DNA of 64,000 nucleotides from Streptomyces wuyuanensis (GCF_900103455.1 NZ_FNHI01000011.1:1-64000); one strand, 5' to 3'. Shown: positions 41,848 to 51,461, counted from the first letter of the stretch. Made by a program: numbers and translations. Notes: generated by a model from the letters alone, not told the origin.

Positions 41848-42993
41848 GCGGGCCATGACGATCCGCTGGACCTGGTTCGTGCCCTCGTAGATCTGGGTGA
41901 TCTTGGCATCGCGCATCATGCGCTCGACCGGGTAGTCACGGGTGTAGCCGTAGCCGCCGAGGAGCTGGACGGCGTCGGTGGTGACCTCCATGGCCACGTC
42001 CGAGGCGAAGCACTTGGCGGCCGCGCCCTGGAAGGTGAGGTCGCTGTCGTTGCGCTCGGACTTGGCCGCGGCCGCGTACGTGAGCTGGCGGGCGGCCTCG
42101 ATCTTCATCGCCATGTCGGCGAGCATGAACTGGACGCCCTGGAAGTCGGCGATCGGCTTGCCGAACTGCTTGCGCTCCTGGACGTAGCCCTTGGCGTAGT
42201 CGAGGGCGCCCTGCGCGATGCCGAGGGCCTGCGCCGCGATGGTGATGCGGGTGTGGTCCAGGGTCTTCATGGCGGTGGCGAAGCCCGTGCCCTCCGCGCC
42301 GATCATGCGGTCGGCCGGGATGCGGACGTTGTCGAGGTAGACCTCGCGGGTCGGGGAGCCCTTGATGCCCAGCTTCTTCTCCGGGGCACCGAAGGAGACG
42401 CCCTCGTCGGACTTCTCGACGACGAAGGCCGAGATGCCCTTGGAGCGTTTCTCCGGATCGGTGACGGCCATCACCGTGTAGTAGTCGGACACACCGGCGT
42501 TGGTGATCCAGCGCTTCACGCCGTTGAGGACGTAGAAGTCGCCGTCGCGCACGGCCCTGGTCTTCATGCCGGCGGCGTCGGAGCCCGCGTCCGGCTCGGA
42601 GAGGCAGTACGAGAACATCGCGTCGCCCTTGGCGAGCGGGCCCAGGTACTTCTTCTTCAGCTCCTCGGATCCGGAGAGGATCACCGGCAGCGAGCCCAGC
42701 TTGTTGACCGCGGGGATCAGGGAGGACGAGGCGCAGACGCGGGCGACCTCCTCGATGACGAGCACGGTCGCGAGCGCGTCGGCGCCGGCGCCGCCGTACT
42801 CCTCCGGGACGTGCACGGCGTGCAGGTCCGAGGCGACCAGCGCGTCCAGCGCCTCCTGGGGGAATCGGGCCTCTTCGTCGACTGCGGCCGCGAACGGCGC
42901 GATCTTCGCCTCGGCGAGCGAGCGGACCGTCTCCCTGAGCATGTCGTGCTCTTCGGACGGACGGTACAGATCGAAGTCAGGCGTTCCCGCCAA
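41836..42993 (-). CDS. Acyl-CoA dehydrogenase (FadE25-like)
   Basis: This 385-residue FAD enzyme introduces the alpha-beta double bond in acyl-CoA. FAD- and substrate-binding stretches are AMFSYCLSEPDAGSDAAGMK and YVLNGVKRWITNAGVSDYYT, and the catalytic base Glu370 lies in QIYEGTNQVQRIVMARNLP. The start is TTG 42993, with GGGAG nine bases upstream; no ATG or GTG precedes the conserved FDLYRPSEEHDMLRETVRSL. I recall a fadE gene at the equivalent place in mycobacteria (fadE25). It is divergent from the UDP-sugar dehydrogenase gene; the intergenic region contains AT-rich CTAACTACCGTTAAGTAAC at 43019-43037. Confidence 0.94.
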   Translation of the reverse strand: MAGTPDFDLYRPSEEHDMLRETVRSLAEAKIAPFAAAVDEEARFPQEALDALVASDLHAVHVPEEYGGAGADALATVLVIEEVARVCASSSLIPAVNKLGSLPVILSGSEELKKKYLGPLAKGDAMFSYCLSEPDAGSDAAGMKTRAVRDGDFYVLNGVKRWITNAGVSDYYTVMAVTDPEKRSKGISAFVVEKSDEGVSFGAPEKKLGIKGSPTREVYLDNVRIPADRMIGAEGTGFATAMKTLDHTRITIAAQALGIAQGALDYAKGYVQERKQFGKPIADFQGVQFMLADMAMKIEAARQLTYAAAAKSERNDSDLTFQGAAAKCFASDVAMEVTTDAVQLLGGYGYTRDYPVERMMRDAKITQIYEGTNQVQRIVMARNLP

Positions 42994-43161
42994 GGTCTCT
43001 CACTCCCCTGAGCAACTGCTAACTACCGTTAAGTAACACAAATTTTAGTGGGCGCGCCCCGACCAGGCATACGTGAGCTTGCTGACAGCGGAAAAATGCC
43101 CTTGCGCGCTCCCGGTTATGCTCGGGCCCGCACTCCCTCCGTCCACCCCAGGAGCAATCCC

Positions 43162-44502
43162 ATGGCCCTCAAGATCACCGTGATCGGCACCGGGTACCTC
43201 GGCGCCACCCACGCCGCGGCCATGGCGGAGCTGGGGTTCGAGGTCCTGGGCCTCGATGTCGTCCCGGAGAAGGTCGGCATGCTGGCCGCGGGCCGCGTCC
43301 CGATGTACGAGCCCGGCCTGGAGGAGCTGCTCACCCGCCATGTGACCGGGATCGAGGGATCCAGCGGGCGGCTGCGCTTCACCACCTCGTGGGACGAGCT
43401 GGAGGAGTTCGGCGGCGACGTCCACTTCGTCTGTGTGAACACCCCGCAGAAGCACGGCGAGTACGCCTGCGACATGTCGTACGTGGACGCCGCCTTCGCC
43501 TCGCTCGCGCCGCGTGTGAAGGGCGGCGCGCTGGTCGTCGGCAAGTCCACCGTGCCGGTGGGCTCGGCGGACCGGCTCGCCCGTCTGCTCGCCGAGCATG
43601 CGCCCGAAGGAGTGGACCTTGCCTGGAATCCTGAGTTCCTGCGCGAGGGCTTCGCCGTGCGGGACACCCTGCACCCGGACCGCATCGTGGTGGGTGTGGA
43701 CTGCGAGCGCGCCGAGAAGGTGCTGCGCGAGGTCTACGCCACGCCGATCGCCGAGGGCTCGCCGTTCGTGGTGACCGACTTCCCGACCGCCGAGCTGGTG
43801 AAGACCTCCGCGAACTCGTTCCTCGCGACGAAGATCTCGTTCATCAACGCCATGGCGGAGGTGTGCGAGGCGGCCGGCGGCGACGTGGTGAAGCTGGCCG
43901 AGGCGATCGGCCACGACGAGCGGATCGGCAACAAGTTCCTGCGCGCCGGGATCGGCTTCGGCGGCGGCTGTCTGCCGAAGGACATCCGGGCGTTCATGGC
44001 GCGCGCCGGCGAGCTCGGCGCGGACCAGGCGCTGACGTTCCTGCGCGAGGTCGACTCGATCAACATGCGGCGGCGCGGGCACATGGTGGAGCTCGCCCGG
44101 GAGGCCGTGGGCGGCGGGTCGTTCCTGGGCACGCGGGTGGCGGTCCTGGGCGCGACGTTCAAGCCGGACTCCGACGACGTCCGCGACTCGCCCGCGCTGA
44201 ACGTCGCCGGCCAGATCCATCTCCAGGGCGGCCAGGTCACGGTCTACGACCCCAAGGGCATGGCCAACGCCCGCCTGGTGTTCCCGACGCTCGGCTACGC
44301 GGACACCGCGCTGGAGGCCGTGCGCGGCGCGGACGTCGTGCTGCACCTGACGGAGTGGCGCGAGTTCCGCGAGCTCGACCCCGCCGTGCTGGGCGAGGTG
44401 GCGTCCCGGCGGATCCTGCTCGACGGGCGGAACGCGCTGGACGGGACGAAGTGGCGCGAGGCCGGCTGGACGTACCGCGCGATGGGCCGGCCCCGCGCCT
44501 GA
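43162..44502 (+). CDS. UDP-glucose/GDP-mannose 6-dehydrogenase family enzyme
   Basis: This 446-residue NAD-dependent enzyme oxidises C6 of a nucleotide sugar to the uronic acid. The Rossmann motif is ITVIGTGYLGATHAAAMAEL, the catalytic Cys270 lies in GIGFGGGCLPKDIRAFMARA, and the C-terminal UDP-binding domain has VAVLGATFKPDSDDVRDSPA. UDP-glucose is the commonest substrate; GDP-mannose cannot be excluded, especially with GDP-mannose genes nearby. ATG 43162 follows AGGAG at seven bases. A TATGCT at 43118-43123 could be its -10. It would supply uronate for wall or exopolysaccharide. Confidence 0.93.
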   Translation: MALKITVIGTGYLGATHAAAMAELGFEVLGLDVVPEKVGMLAAGRVPMYEPGLEELLTRHVTGIEGSSGRLRFTTSWDELEEFGGDVHFVCVNTPQKHGEYACDMSYVDAAFASLAPRVKGGALVVGKSTVPVGSADRLARLLAEHAPEGVDLAWNPEFLREGFAVRDTLHPDRIVVGVDCERAEKVLREVYATPIAEGSPFVVTDFPTAELVKTSANSFLATKISFINAMAEVCEAAGGDVVKLAEAIGHDERIGNKFLRAGIGFGGGCLPKDIRAFMARAGELGADQALTFLREVDSINMRRRGHMVELAREAVGGGSFLGTRVAVLGATFKPDSDDVRDSPALNVAGQIHLQGGQVTVYDPKGMANARLVFPTLGYADTALEAVRGADVVLHLTEWREFRELDPAVLGEVASRRILLDGRNALDGTKWREAGWTYRAMGRPRA

Positions 44503-44511
44503 GGCGCGCCG

Positions 44512-44553
44512 GCGTCAGCAGGCGCGGAGACAGCGTCAGCAGGCGCAGAGACA
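44512..44553. repeat. 21-base tandem duplication at the end of the VOC gene
   Basis: GCGTCAGCAGGCGCGGAGAC plus A (44512-44532) is repeated with one mismatch at 44533-44553. The right-hand copy contains the last codons and stop of the VOC gene, and the left-hand copy repeats the stop just beyond, so the duplication left the reading frame intact. Confidence 0.8.
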
Positions 44554-44898
44554 GAACGGGTGCCCGGCCGGGTCCGCGTAGACGCGGAAGCTCCGTGAGC
44601 GGTCGTCGGCGTCCAGCGGCTTGGCGCCGAGCGCCAGCACCCGCGACTCGGCGGTGTCCAGGTCCTCGACGGTCAGGTCGAGGTGGAACTGCTGCGAGGA
44701 GTCAGGTGACGGCCACTCGGGAGCCGTGTGCCCCGGGGCGGCCTGGAAGGCGAGGGGCGTGCCCTGGTATCCGGTGAGGGTGACCCAGTCGTCGCCGTCC
44801 GACTCCACCCGTCCGCCCAGGATCTCGGCGTAGAAGGCGGCGAGTGCGCGGGGGTCTGCGCAGTCCAGGACGACGGTTCCCAGTGCGGCGATGGCCAT
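44536..44898 (-). CDS. VOC-superfamily (glyoxalase/bleomycin-resistance fold) protein
   Basis: This 120-residue protein has two beta-alpha-beta-beta-beta modules: AALGTVVLDCADPRALAAFY then WVTLTGYQGTPLAFQAAPGH, and HLDLTVEDLDTAESRVLALG then SRSFRVYADPAGHPFCLCA. Candidate metal ligands are a His in the second module and a C-terminal His/Glu position. Substrate is unknown; many such Streptomyces proteins are annotated glyoxalase-like. ATG 44898 follows GAGGAAG. It is divergent from the CGNR gene, sharing a region of GGTAAC half-sites. The C-terminus FCLCAC is cysteine-rich. Confidence 0.88.
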   Translation of the reverse strand: MAIAALGTVVLDCADPRALAAFYAEILGGRVESDGDDWVTLTGYQGTPLAFQAAPGHTAPEWPSPDSSQQFHLDLTVEDLDTAESRVLALGAKPLDADDRSRSFRVYADPAGHPFCLCAC

Positions 44899-44925
44899 GG
44901 TGCTTCCTCTCGTACGGACGGACTG

Positions 44926-44953
44926 TTACCGGTAAGCGGCCTCCACCGGTAAC
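44926..44953. promoter_or_regulatory. TTACCGGTAA palindrome and related half-sites
   Basis: The divergent VOC-CGNR region has the perfect palindrome TTACCGGTAA (44926-44935) and a second ACCGGTAAC (44945-44953), with further GTAAC words at about 44955-44959 and 44971-44975. This spacing suggests an operator used by a regulator of both genes, plausibly the CGNR protein itself. Confidence 0.5.
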
Positions 44954-44994
44954 GCGTAACCACATGGTCCCGCAGTGGAGGTAACGTCGCAACC

Positions 44995-45507
44995 ATGAAT
45001 GACAGAGCCCCGGCACCCGGAGGGCTCGAGCTGATCGAGTCGCTGGTCAACACGCTGAGCGTCGACACGGGCGCCGACGCGCTGGACACCGAGGACGGGC
45101 GCGCGGCCTTCGGCCTCACGGAGACGGAGGTGCCGGCCGCGAGGGAACTGCGCGAGGCGCTGCGGGCCGCGTGTCTGGCGCACGCCGGCCACTCCTCACC
45201 CGGCCGCCGTGCCGCGGACCTGGACCGGATCCTGACCGGCGCGCCGCTGCGCGTCACCGTCGACGACGCGGGCACAGCGGCGCTCCGCCCCGCGGCCGAC
45301 CCGGCCTCCCTGCTCTCCCGGGTCGCCGCGGCCATCGCGGAGGCGACGGCCGACGGGACCTGGCTCCGGCTGAAGGCGTGCGAGGCGGAGGACTGCCTCT
45401 GGGCGTACTACGACCGCAGCCCGGCCGGACGCAGCCGCTGGTGCTCCATGGCGGTCTGCGGCAGCCGGGCGAAGATGCGCGCCTACCGCGCGCGCCGGGG
45501 CGGATAA
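44995..45507 (+). CDS. ABATE-domain CGNR zinc-finger protein
   Basis: This 170-residue putative transcription regulator has an N-terminal helical ABATE domain (about 10-115; LELIESLVNTLSVDTGADAL, REALRAACLAHAG) and a C-terminal CGNR zinc finger (about 122-168) with C129 and C134 in LKACEAEDCLWAYYD, C150, and C155 in the family motif (here CGSR) followed by RAKMRAYRARR. The finger is thought to bind DNA. ATG 44995 is chosen. It is divergent from the VOC gene, and the shared palindromic region suggests auto- and cross-regulation. Confidence 0.9.
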   Translation: MNDRAPAPGGLELIESLVNTLSVDTGADALDTEDGRAAFGLTETEVPAARELREALRAACLAHAGHSSPGRRAADLDRILTGAPLRVTVDDAGTAALRPAADPASLLSRVAAAIAEATADGTWLRLKACEAEDCLWAYYDRSPAGRSRWCSMAVCGSRAKMRAYRARRGG

Positions 45508-45709
45508 CGGAGCGGGCCCGTGCGGCACCGCCGCGCGGCGCCTCGCCGGACGATCCGAGCGGATGGGGGCTACGGGCGCAGGCGGGGCGGGGACGCAGCG
45601 CTGCCGCGCCCTCCCGCGCCCTCACGAGCGCGGGCGGCCCGCCCGTGCCGGGGGCAGGGTCGCAGACGCCCCGCCGCGCGACCGCGGCGGGGGCTCGGTG
45701 ATCGGCTGC

Positions 45710-46906
45710 CTACGGCTTGGGGGTCGCCGCCGTCGACCGGAGCGTCGCGTTCGAGGGGGCGCGGCGGGACTGGAGGTCGCGGGCGACGGATTCCGCGTCG
45801 CCCAGCGCGCGGACCGCGTTCTGCCAGGTGAGCTTGGCCAGGTCCGGCCGGGACCAGCCGCGGCGCAGGAGCTCCGCGATCAGGTTGGGGTAGCCGGCGA
45901 CGTCCTCCAGGCCGGCCGGGGTGAACGCGGTGCCGTCGTAGTCGCCGCCGATGCCGATGTGGTCGATCCCGGCCACCTCGCGCATGTGGTCCAGATGGTC
46001 CGCGACCGTGGCCGCCGTCGCCATCGGACGCGGGTTCGCGGCCTCGTACGCCCGCTGGACCTTCATGCCCGCCTCGGTCGTGTCGAGGGGGTGGAGGCCG
46101 TGCTCCCGCATGTTCTCGTCCGCCGCACGGGTCCAGGCGACCGCCTCCGGCAGGACGAACTTCGGAACGAACGTGGCCATCGCCACCCCGCCGTTCGCGG
46201 GCAGCCGTTCCAGCACGTCGTCGGGGATGTTGCGCGGGTGGTCGCAGACCGCCCGGGCGGACGAGTGGGAGAAGATCACCGGGGCGACGGAGGTGTCCAG
46301 CGCGTCCCGCATCGTCGTCGGGGCGACGTGCGAGAGGTCCACGAGCATGCCCGTGCGGTTCATCTCCCGTACGACCTCGTGGCCGAACGCCGACAGCCCG
46401 CCGAAGCGCGGCTCGTCCGTCGCCGAGTCCGCCCAGTCGTTGTTGTCGTTGTGCGTCAGCGTCATGTAGCGGACGCCCAGCGTGTGCAGCGCCCGCAGGG
46501 TGGCCAGGGAGTTGTTGATGGAGTGGCCGCCCTCCGCCCCCATCAGGGAGGCGATCCGGCCCTCCTTGCGCGCCGACTCCATGTCGTCGGCGGTCAGGGC
46601 GCGCGCCAGGTCCGCCGGGTAGCGGGCCAGCAGCCGGTCCACCACGTCGATCTGCTCCAGCGTGGCGCTGACCGCCTCGTCACCGGCCATGTCGCTGCGC
46701 ACGTACACCGACCAGAACTGCGCTCCGACCCCGCCGGCCCTCAGCCGCGGGATGTCGGTGTGCAGGCTTCCCGTCTGGTCGGTCGCGATGTCGCGGCGGT
46801 CCAGGTCGTAGCGGACCTGTTCCCGCAGGGCCCAAGGAAGATCGTTGTGGCCGTCGACGACGGGAAAGGATGTGAGCAGCGAACGGGCTTCGGCGAGAAA
46901 ATCCAC
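45710..46906 (-). CDS. Membrane dipeptidase-type metallopeptidase, family M19
   Basis: This 398-residue binuclear-zinc dipeptidase has the HxD ligand pair at H20 and D22 in FPVVDGHNDLPWALREQ, the bridging Glu125 in SLMGAEGGHSINNSLATLR, and further His ligands in MTLTHNDNNDWAD and DLSHVAPTTMRDAL and PVIFSHSSARAV. There is no signal peptide, so the enzyme is cytosolic. GTG 46906 lies nine bases after the purE stop, so it is probably the third gene of a purK-purE-dipeptidase operon. The substrate may be D-Ala- or Xaa-dipeptides; specificity is unknown. Confidence 0.92.
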   Translation of the reverse strand: MDFLAEARSLLTSFPVVDGHNDLPWALREQVRYDLDRRDIATDQTGSLHTDIPRLRAGGVGAQFWSVYVRSDMAGDEAVSATLEQIDVVDRLLARYPADLARALTADDMESARKEGRIASLMGAEGGHSINNSLATLRALHTLGVRYMTLTHNDNNDWADSATDEPRFGGLSAFGHEVVREMNRTGMLVDLSHVAPTTMRDALDTSVAPVIFSHSSARAVCDHPRNIPDDVLERLPANGGVAMATFVPKFVLPEAVAWTRAADENMREHGLHPLDTTEAGMKVQRAYEAANPRPMATAATVADHLDHMREVAGIDHIGIGGDYDGTAFTPAGLEDVAGYPNLIAELLRRGWSRPDLAKLTWQNAVRALGDAESVARDLQSRRAPSNATLRSTAATPKP

Positions 46907-46915
46907 GGTCGCAGC

Positions 46916-47455
46916 CTACTTGCCGAAGCCGAACGCCGCGGACCCCTCCACCTTCGCGCGCAGCCGCTTGCCCTTCTCCGTCGCCTGGTCGTTCAGCTCC
47001 TGCTGGAACTCCCGCATCCGGGCCAGCAGGTCGGCGTCCTGGGTGGCGAGGATCCGGGCCGCGAGCAGACCGGCGTTCCGGGCCCCGGCCACCGACACGG
47101 TCGCGACCGGCACGCCGGCGGGCATCTGCACGATCGAGAGCAGCGAGTCCATGCCGTCGAGGTACTTCAGCGGCACGGGCACGCCGATCACGGGCAGCGG
47201 GGTGACGGAGGCGAGCATGCCGGGCAGATGGGCGGCTCCGCCCGCGCCCGCGATGATCGCCTTCAGCCCTCGCTCCGCCGCCTGCTCCCCGTACGCGATC
47301 ATCTCGCGCGGCATCCGGTGCGCGGAGACGACGTCCACCTCGTACGGGATCTCGAACTCGTCCAGGGCCTGGGCGGCGTTCTCCATGACGGGCCAGTCGG
47401 AGTCCGAGCCCATCACGATGCCGACGAGGGGGGCCGAACCGGGAGCGGTGGTCAT
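46916..47455 (-). CDS. purE: N5-carboxyaminoimidazole ribonucleotide mutase
   Basis: This 179-residue enzyme converts N5-CAIR to CAIR in purine synthesis. The family signature LVGIVMGSDSDWPVMENAAQ is followed by VDVVSAHRMPREMIAYGEQA and IIAGAGGAAHLPGMLASVTP. Its ATG (47455) overlaps the purK stop by four bases (ATGA), so the two subunits of the ATP-dependent carboxylation route are translationally coupled. Confidence 0.97.
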   Translation of the reverse strand: MTTAPGSAPLVGIVMGSDSDWPVMENAAQALDEFEIPYEVDVVSAHRMPREMIAYGEQAAERGLKAIIAGAGGAAHLPGMLASVTPLPVIGVPVPLKYLDGMDSLLSIVQMPAGVPVATVSVAGARNAGLLAARILATQDADLLARMREFQQELNDQATEKGKRLRAKVEGSAAFGFGK

Positions 47456-48591
47456 TCGGTGATCGTTCCTCTGAGGTAGTCGGCCGCGTGACGGGCGCGC
47501 GCGAGCACGTCGTCCAGGTCGTCGCCGTAGGTGTTGACGTGTCCGACCTTGCGGCCGGGCTTCACGTCCTTGCCGTACATGTGGATCTTCAGCTGCGGGT
47601 CCCGGGCCATGCAGTGCAGATAGCCCTGGTACATGTCCGGGTAGTCGCCGCCGAGGACGTTCGCCATGACCGTCCACTCCGCGCGGGGGCGGGGGTCGCC
47701 CAGCGGCAGGTCGAGCACCGCCCGGACATGGTTGGCGAACTGGGACGTGATGGCGCCGTCCTGGGTCCAGTGCCCGGAGTTGTGCGGGCGCATCGCCAGC
47801 TCGTTGACGAGGATGCGGCCGTCGGTGGACTCGAAGAGCTCGACCGCCAGGTGGCCGACGACGCCGAGCTCCTGGGCGATGCGCAGCGCGAGCTCCTGGG
47901 CCTGCCCGGCCAGCTCCTCGTCGAGGTCCGGCGCGGGGGCGATGACGGTGTCGCAGACGCCGTCGACCTGCCGCGACTCCACGACGGGGTACGCGACCGC
48001 CTGGCCGTGCGGGGAGCGGACGACGTTGGCGGCGAGCTCGCGGCGGTAGTCGACCTTCTCCTCGGCGAGGACGGGCACACCGGCGCGGAACGGCGACTCG
48101 GCGTCCTCCTCGCTCCGGACGAACCACACGCCCTTGCCGTCGTAGCCGCCGCGCACGGTCTTGAGGATCACGGGGAAGCCCCCGACCTCCGCCGCGAAGG
48201 CAGCCGCGTCCGCCGGGTCGGCGACGATGCGGTGACGCGGGCTGGGCACGCCGATCGAGTCGAGCCGTGCGCGCATCACGCCCTTGTCCTGGGCGTGCAC
48301 GAGCGCGTCCGGGCCCGGGCGGACGGGAATGCCCTCCGCCTCCAGAGCCCGCAGGTGCTCGGTGGGCACGTGCTCGTGGTCGAAGGTGATCACGTCGCAG
48401 CCGCGGGCGAATTCGCGGAGCGTGTCCAGGTCTCGGTAGTCGCCGACGACGACCTCGCCGGCCACCTGGGCCGCCGAGTCCTGGGGGGTGTCACTGAGGA
48501 GCTTGAACCTGATGCCGAGGGGGATGCCTGCCTCGTGTGTCATACGGGCGAGCTGTCCGCCGCCGACCATGCCGACTACGGGGAACGTCAC
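47452..48591 (-). CDS. purK: N5-carboxyaminoimidazole ribonucleotide synthase
   Basis: This 379-residue ATP-grasp enzyme makes N5-CAIR from AIR, bicarbonate and ATP. It begins FPVVGMVGGGQLARMTHEAG with the phosphate-binding Gly loop; the ATP-grasp region has GGFPVILKTVRGGYDGKGVW and LVNELAMRPHNSGHWTQDG. GTG 48591 directly follows GGGAGG and a TACCCT -10-like box six bases further upstream, so the mRNA is probably leaderless with transcription starting at the GTG. Frame extension upstream is not family-like. It is first in the purK-purE-dipeptidase operon, divergent from the GtrA gene. Confidence 0.95.
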   Translation of the reverse strand: MTFPVVGMVGGGQLARMTHEAGIPLGIRFKLLSDTPQDSAAQVAGEVVVGDYRDLDTLREFARGCDVITFDHEHVPTEHLRALEAEGIPVRPGPDALVHAQDKGVMRARLDSIGVPSPRHRIVADPADAAAFAAEVGGFPVILKTVRGGYDGKGVWFVRSEEDAESPFRAGVPVLAEEKVDYRRELAANVVRSPHGQAVAYPVVESRQVDGVCDTVIAPAPDLDEELAGQAQELALRIAQELGVVGHLAVELFESTDGRILVNELAMRPHNSGHWTQDGAITSQFANHVRAVLDLPLGDPRPRAEWTVMANVLGGDYPDMYQGYLHCMARDPQLKIHMYGKDVKPGRKVGHVNTYGDDLDDVLARARHAADYLRGTITE

Positions 48592-48755
48592 CCTCCCAGG
48601 GTATCCGGAGCTCCGTACGGTCCCGCCCACCCCTTCGCTTCGTGCGATCCCACAAGGGCGTGCACTCCTTAGTGGCCGTCCATCGGGCACGCGGGGGAGG
48701 TGCTGGTTAGAGTGGTCTGGTTGACGTAGTCGACCGGACGGGACCAGCGAACACC

Positions 48756-49265
48756 ATGAGCGAACGGGGCGCACTGCGTGTGCGACTGAACCGGCTCGCG
48801 CGCGAGGTCGCCAAGTTCGGCGCGGTCGGCGGCCTGGGCCTGCTGGTCAACATGGCGGTCTTCAACCTGCTGCGGCACACCACCGAGATCCCGGTGGTGC
48901 GGGCCAGTCTCCTCGCCACCGTCATCGCGATCCTGTTCAACTACGTGGGCTTCCGGTACTTCACGTACAGGGACCGCGACAAGAGCGGCCGCACCAAGGA
49001 ACTCACGCTGTTCCTGCTGTTCAGCGCGGTCGGCATGGTGATCGAGAACGGCGTGCTGTACGTCGCGACCTACGGGTTCGGCTGGGACGGCCCGCTGCAG
49101 AGCAACTTCTTCAAGTTCTTCGGGATCGCCGTCGCGACTCTGTTCCGCTTCTGGTCGTACCGGACCTGGGTGTTCCGCGCCCTGCCGGCCCGCGAGGCCG
49201 TACAGACCGCGGAGTCGTTCCTGGAGCAGCGGCGCACCGAGCAGCCCGACCGCGTCGGCAGCTGA
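48756..49265 (+). CDS. GtrA-like membrane protein
   Basis: This 169-residue protein has four hydrophobic helices (KFGAVGGLGLLVNMAVFNLL, ASLLATVIAILFNYVGFRYF, ELTLFLLFSAVGMVIENGVL, NFFKFFGIAVATLFRFWSYR), the GtrA pattern. GtrA proteins are thought to flip or help transfer lipid-linked sugars (undecaprenyl-phosphate glucose in Shigella phage; arabinogalactan-related roles in mycobacteria). A TAGAGT box at about 48707-48712 could be the -10. It is divergent from purK and convergent with the sensor kinase gene. I recall a GtrA gene beside purK in mycobacteria. Confidence 0.9.
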   Translation: MSERGALRVRLNRLAREVAKFGAVGGLGLLVNMAVFNLLRHTTEIPVVRASLLATVIAILFNYVGFRYFTYRDRDKSGRTKELTLFLLFSAVGMVIENGVLYVATYGFGWDGPLQSNFFKFFGIAVATLFRFWSYRTWVFRALPAREAVQTAESFLEQRRTEQPDRVGS

Positions 49266-49296
49266 CCCCGCCCGCTCGTCACGCCCCGACGGCGTC

Positions 49297-50565
49297 TCAG
49301 CGCACCGTGCGCTCCGACTCCTCCGTGCGCGGCCGCGTCTCCCGGCTCAGGAACAGGGCGAACACCGCGGGCTGCTGCTGCAGCAGCTCCAGCCGGCCGC
49401 CGTCCGCCTCCGCGAGGTCCCTGGCCACGGCGAGTCCGATGCCCGTGGAGTTCCGCCCGCTGATGGTGCGCTCGAAGATCCGCGCACCCAGGTCGGCGGG
49501 GACACCGGGGCCCTCGTCGGTCACCTCGATGACGGCCTGGTTGCCGGTGACGCGCGTACGCAGGGCGACCGTGCCGCCCCCGTGCATCAGCGAGTTCTCG
49601 ATCAGGGCCGCCAGGACCTGGGCGACGGCGCCCGGCGTGCCGACGGCCCGCATCCCCTGCTTGCCGGAGCAGACGACGGCGCGTCCCGCGCTGCGGTACG
49701 CCGGTCGCCACTCCTCGATCTGCTGCTTGACGACCTCGTCGAGGTCGAAGGCGACGGCGGACCCGGTCCGCGGGTCGCGGGCGTTGGTGAGCAGCCGCTC
49801 CACCACGTCGGTGAGCCGTTCCACCTGGGTGAGCGCGACGTTCGCCTCCTCCTTGACGGTCTCCGGGTCGTCGGTGGCGGAGATCTCCTCCAGCCGCATG
49901 GACAGGGCGGTCAGGGGCGTACGGAGCTGATGGGAGGCGTCCGCGGCGAGCCGGCGCTCGGCGGTGAGCATCCGGGCGATCCGCTCGGCACTGGCGTCCA
50001 GGACATCGGCGACCCGGTCGAGTTCGGGAACCCCGTACCGCTTGTGACGGGGCCGGGGATCGCCTGAACCCAGCCGCTCGGCGGTCTCGGCGAGATCGGT
50101 CAGCGGCGAGGCGAGCCGGTTGGCCTGCCGCACGGCGAGCAGCACGGCGGCGACGACGGCGAGCAGCGCCACCGCCCCGATGATCATCAGGGAGCGGCCG
50201 ACCTCGCGGGTCACGGTGGCGCGCGACTCCTCGACGGTGACCCGCTCCCCCTGCTCACCGGTGGCGGTGCCGCGGATCACGCTGCCGGAAGGCCGCTGCC
50301 CCACCTCGACCTGCGGGCTGCCGGGAATCTCGATCCTGGCGAAGCGGTCCGGTCCGATCTGGTCGGCCAGCACGCCGTCGTCGACCCGCTCGTGCTCCAG
50401 CACCTTGGCCTCGATGACACTGACCAGCCGCAGTGCCTCGGAGTCGACGCTCTCCTGCGCGCTGTTGCTGATGGTCCGCGTCTCGACGATGACGAGCGAC
50501 ACGCCGAAGACGGCGATCACGACGAGCACCACGGCCAGGGTGGAGTTGATGAGTCGGCGGCGCAC
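49297..50565 (-). CDS. Two-component sensor histidine kinase
   Basis: This 422-residue membrane kinase has two helices (about 8-27, INSTLAVVLVVIAVFGVSLV; about 125-146, MIIGAVALLAVVAAVLLAV) framing a ~100-residue extracellular sensor, then a HAMP region (RLASPLTDLAETAERLGSGD). The HisKA domain has phospho-acceptor His212 in LAADASHQLRTPLTALSMR, and the HATPase has the N box VLAALIENSLMHGGG and the G boxes EGPGVPADLG and STGIGLAVARDLAEADGGR. GTG 50565 follows GGAGGG. It lies 218 bases downstream of its response regulator on the same strand. The stimulus is unknown. Confidence 0.94.
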   Translation of the reverse strand: MRRRLINSTLAVVLVVIAVFGVSLVIVETRTISNSAQESVDSEALRLVSVIEAKVLEHERVDDGVLADQIGPDRFARIEIPGSPQVEVGQRPSGSVIRGTATGEQGERVTVEESRATVTREVGRSLMIIGAVALLAVVAAVLLAVRQANRLASPLTDLAETAERLGSGDPRPRHKRYGVPELDRVADVLDASAERIARMLTAERRLAADASHQLRTPLTALSMRLEEISATDDPETVKEEANVALTQVERLTDVVERLLTNARDPRTGSAVAFDLDEVVKQQIEEWRPAYRSAGRAVVCSGKQGMRAVGTPGAVAQVLAALIENSLMHGGGTVALRTRVTGNQAVIEVTDEGPGVPADLGARIFERTISGRNSTGIGLAVARDLAEADGGRLELLQQQPAVFALFLSRETRPRTEESERTVR

Positions 50566-50783
50566 GGTGCCCTCCGGGCGGGTCTTGCGGTCGTGCGGGG
50601 GTCGGGACCCCCGCGGTCCTTGCTGCCTCCGGGCCACCCGGCCTCGGGCCGCCCGGTTGCCATTCGTCGTTGCGCGGGGCGCCCGGCCGCGAGCGGCTCG
50701 CACCCGGGGCGGCCGTACCGGGCCGGGCGGACACGGCCCGGGCCGTCCCGGGCGCCACGCCGTCCGGGCTCCGCCCGGCGCGC

Positions 50784-51461
<678 letters not shown>

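Noticed and set aside
41661..41909. Open frame on the minus strand (about 80 residues) resembling the end of a recombinase transcript
   Set aside because: No integrase motifs (R-H-R-Y) are present, and it overlaps the acyl-CoA dehydrogenase stop. At most a remnant.
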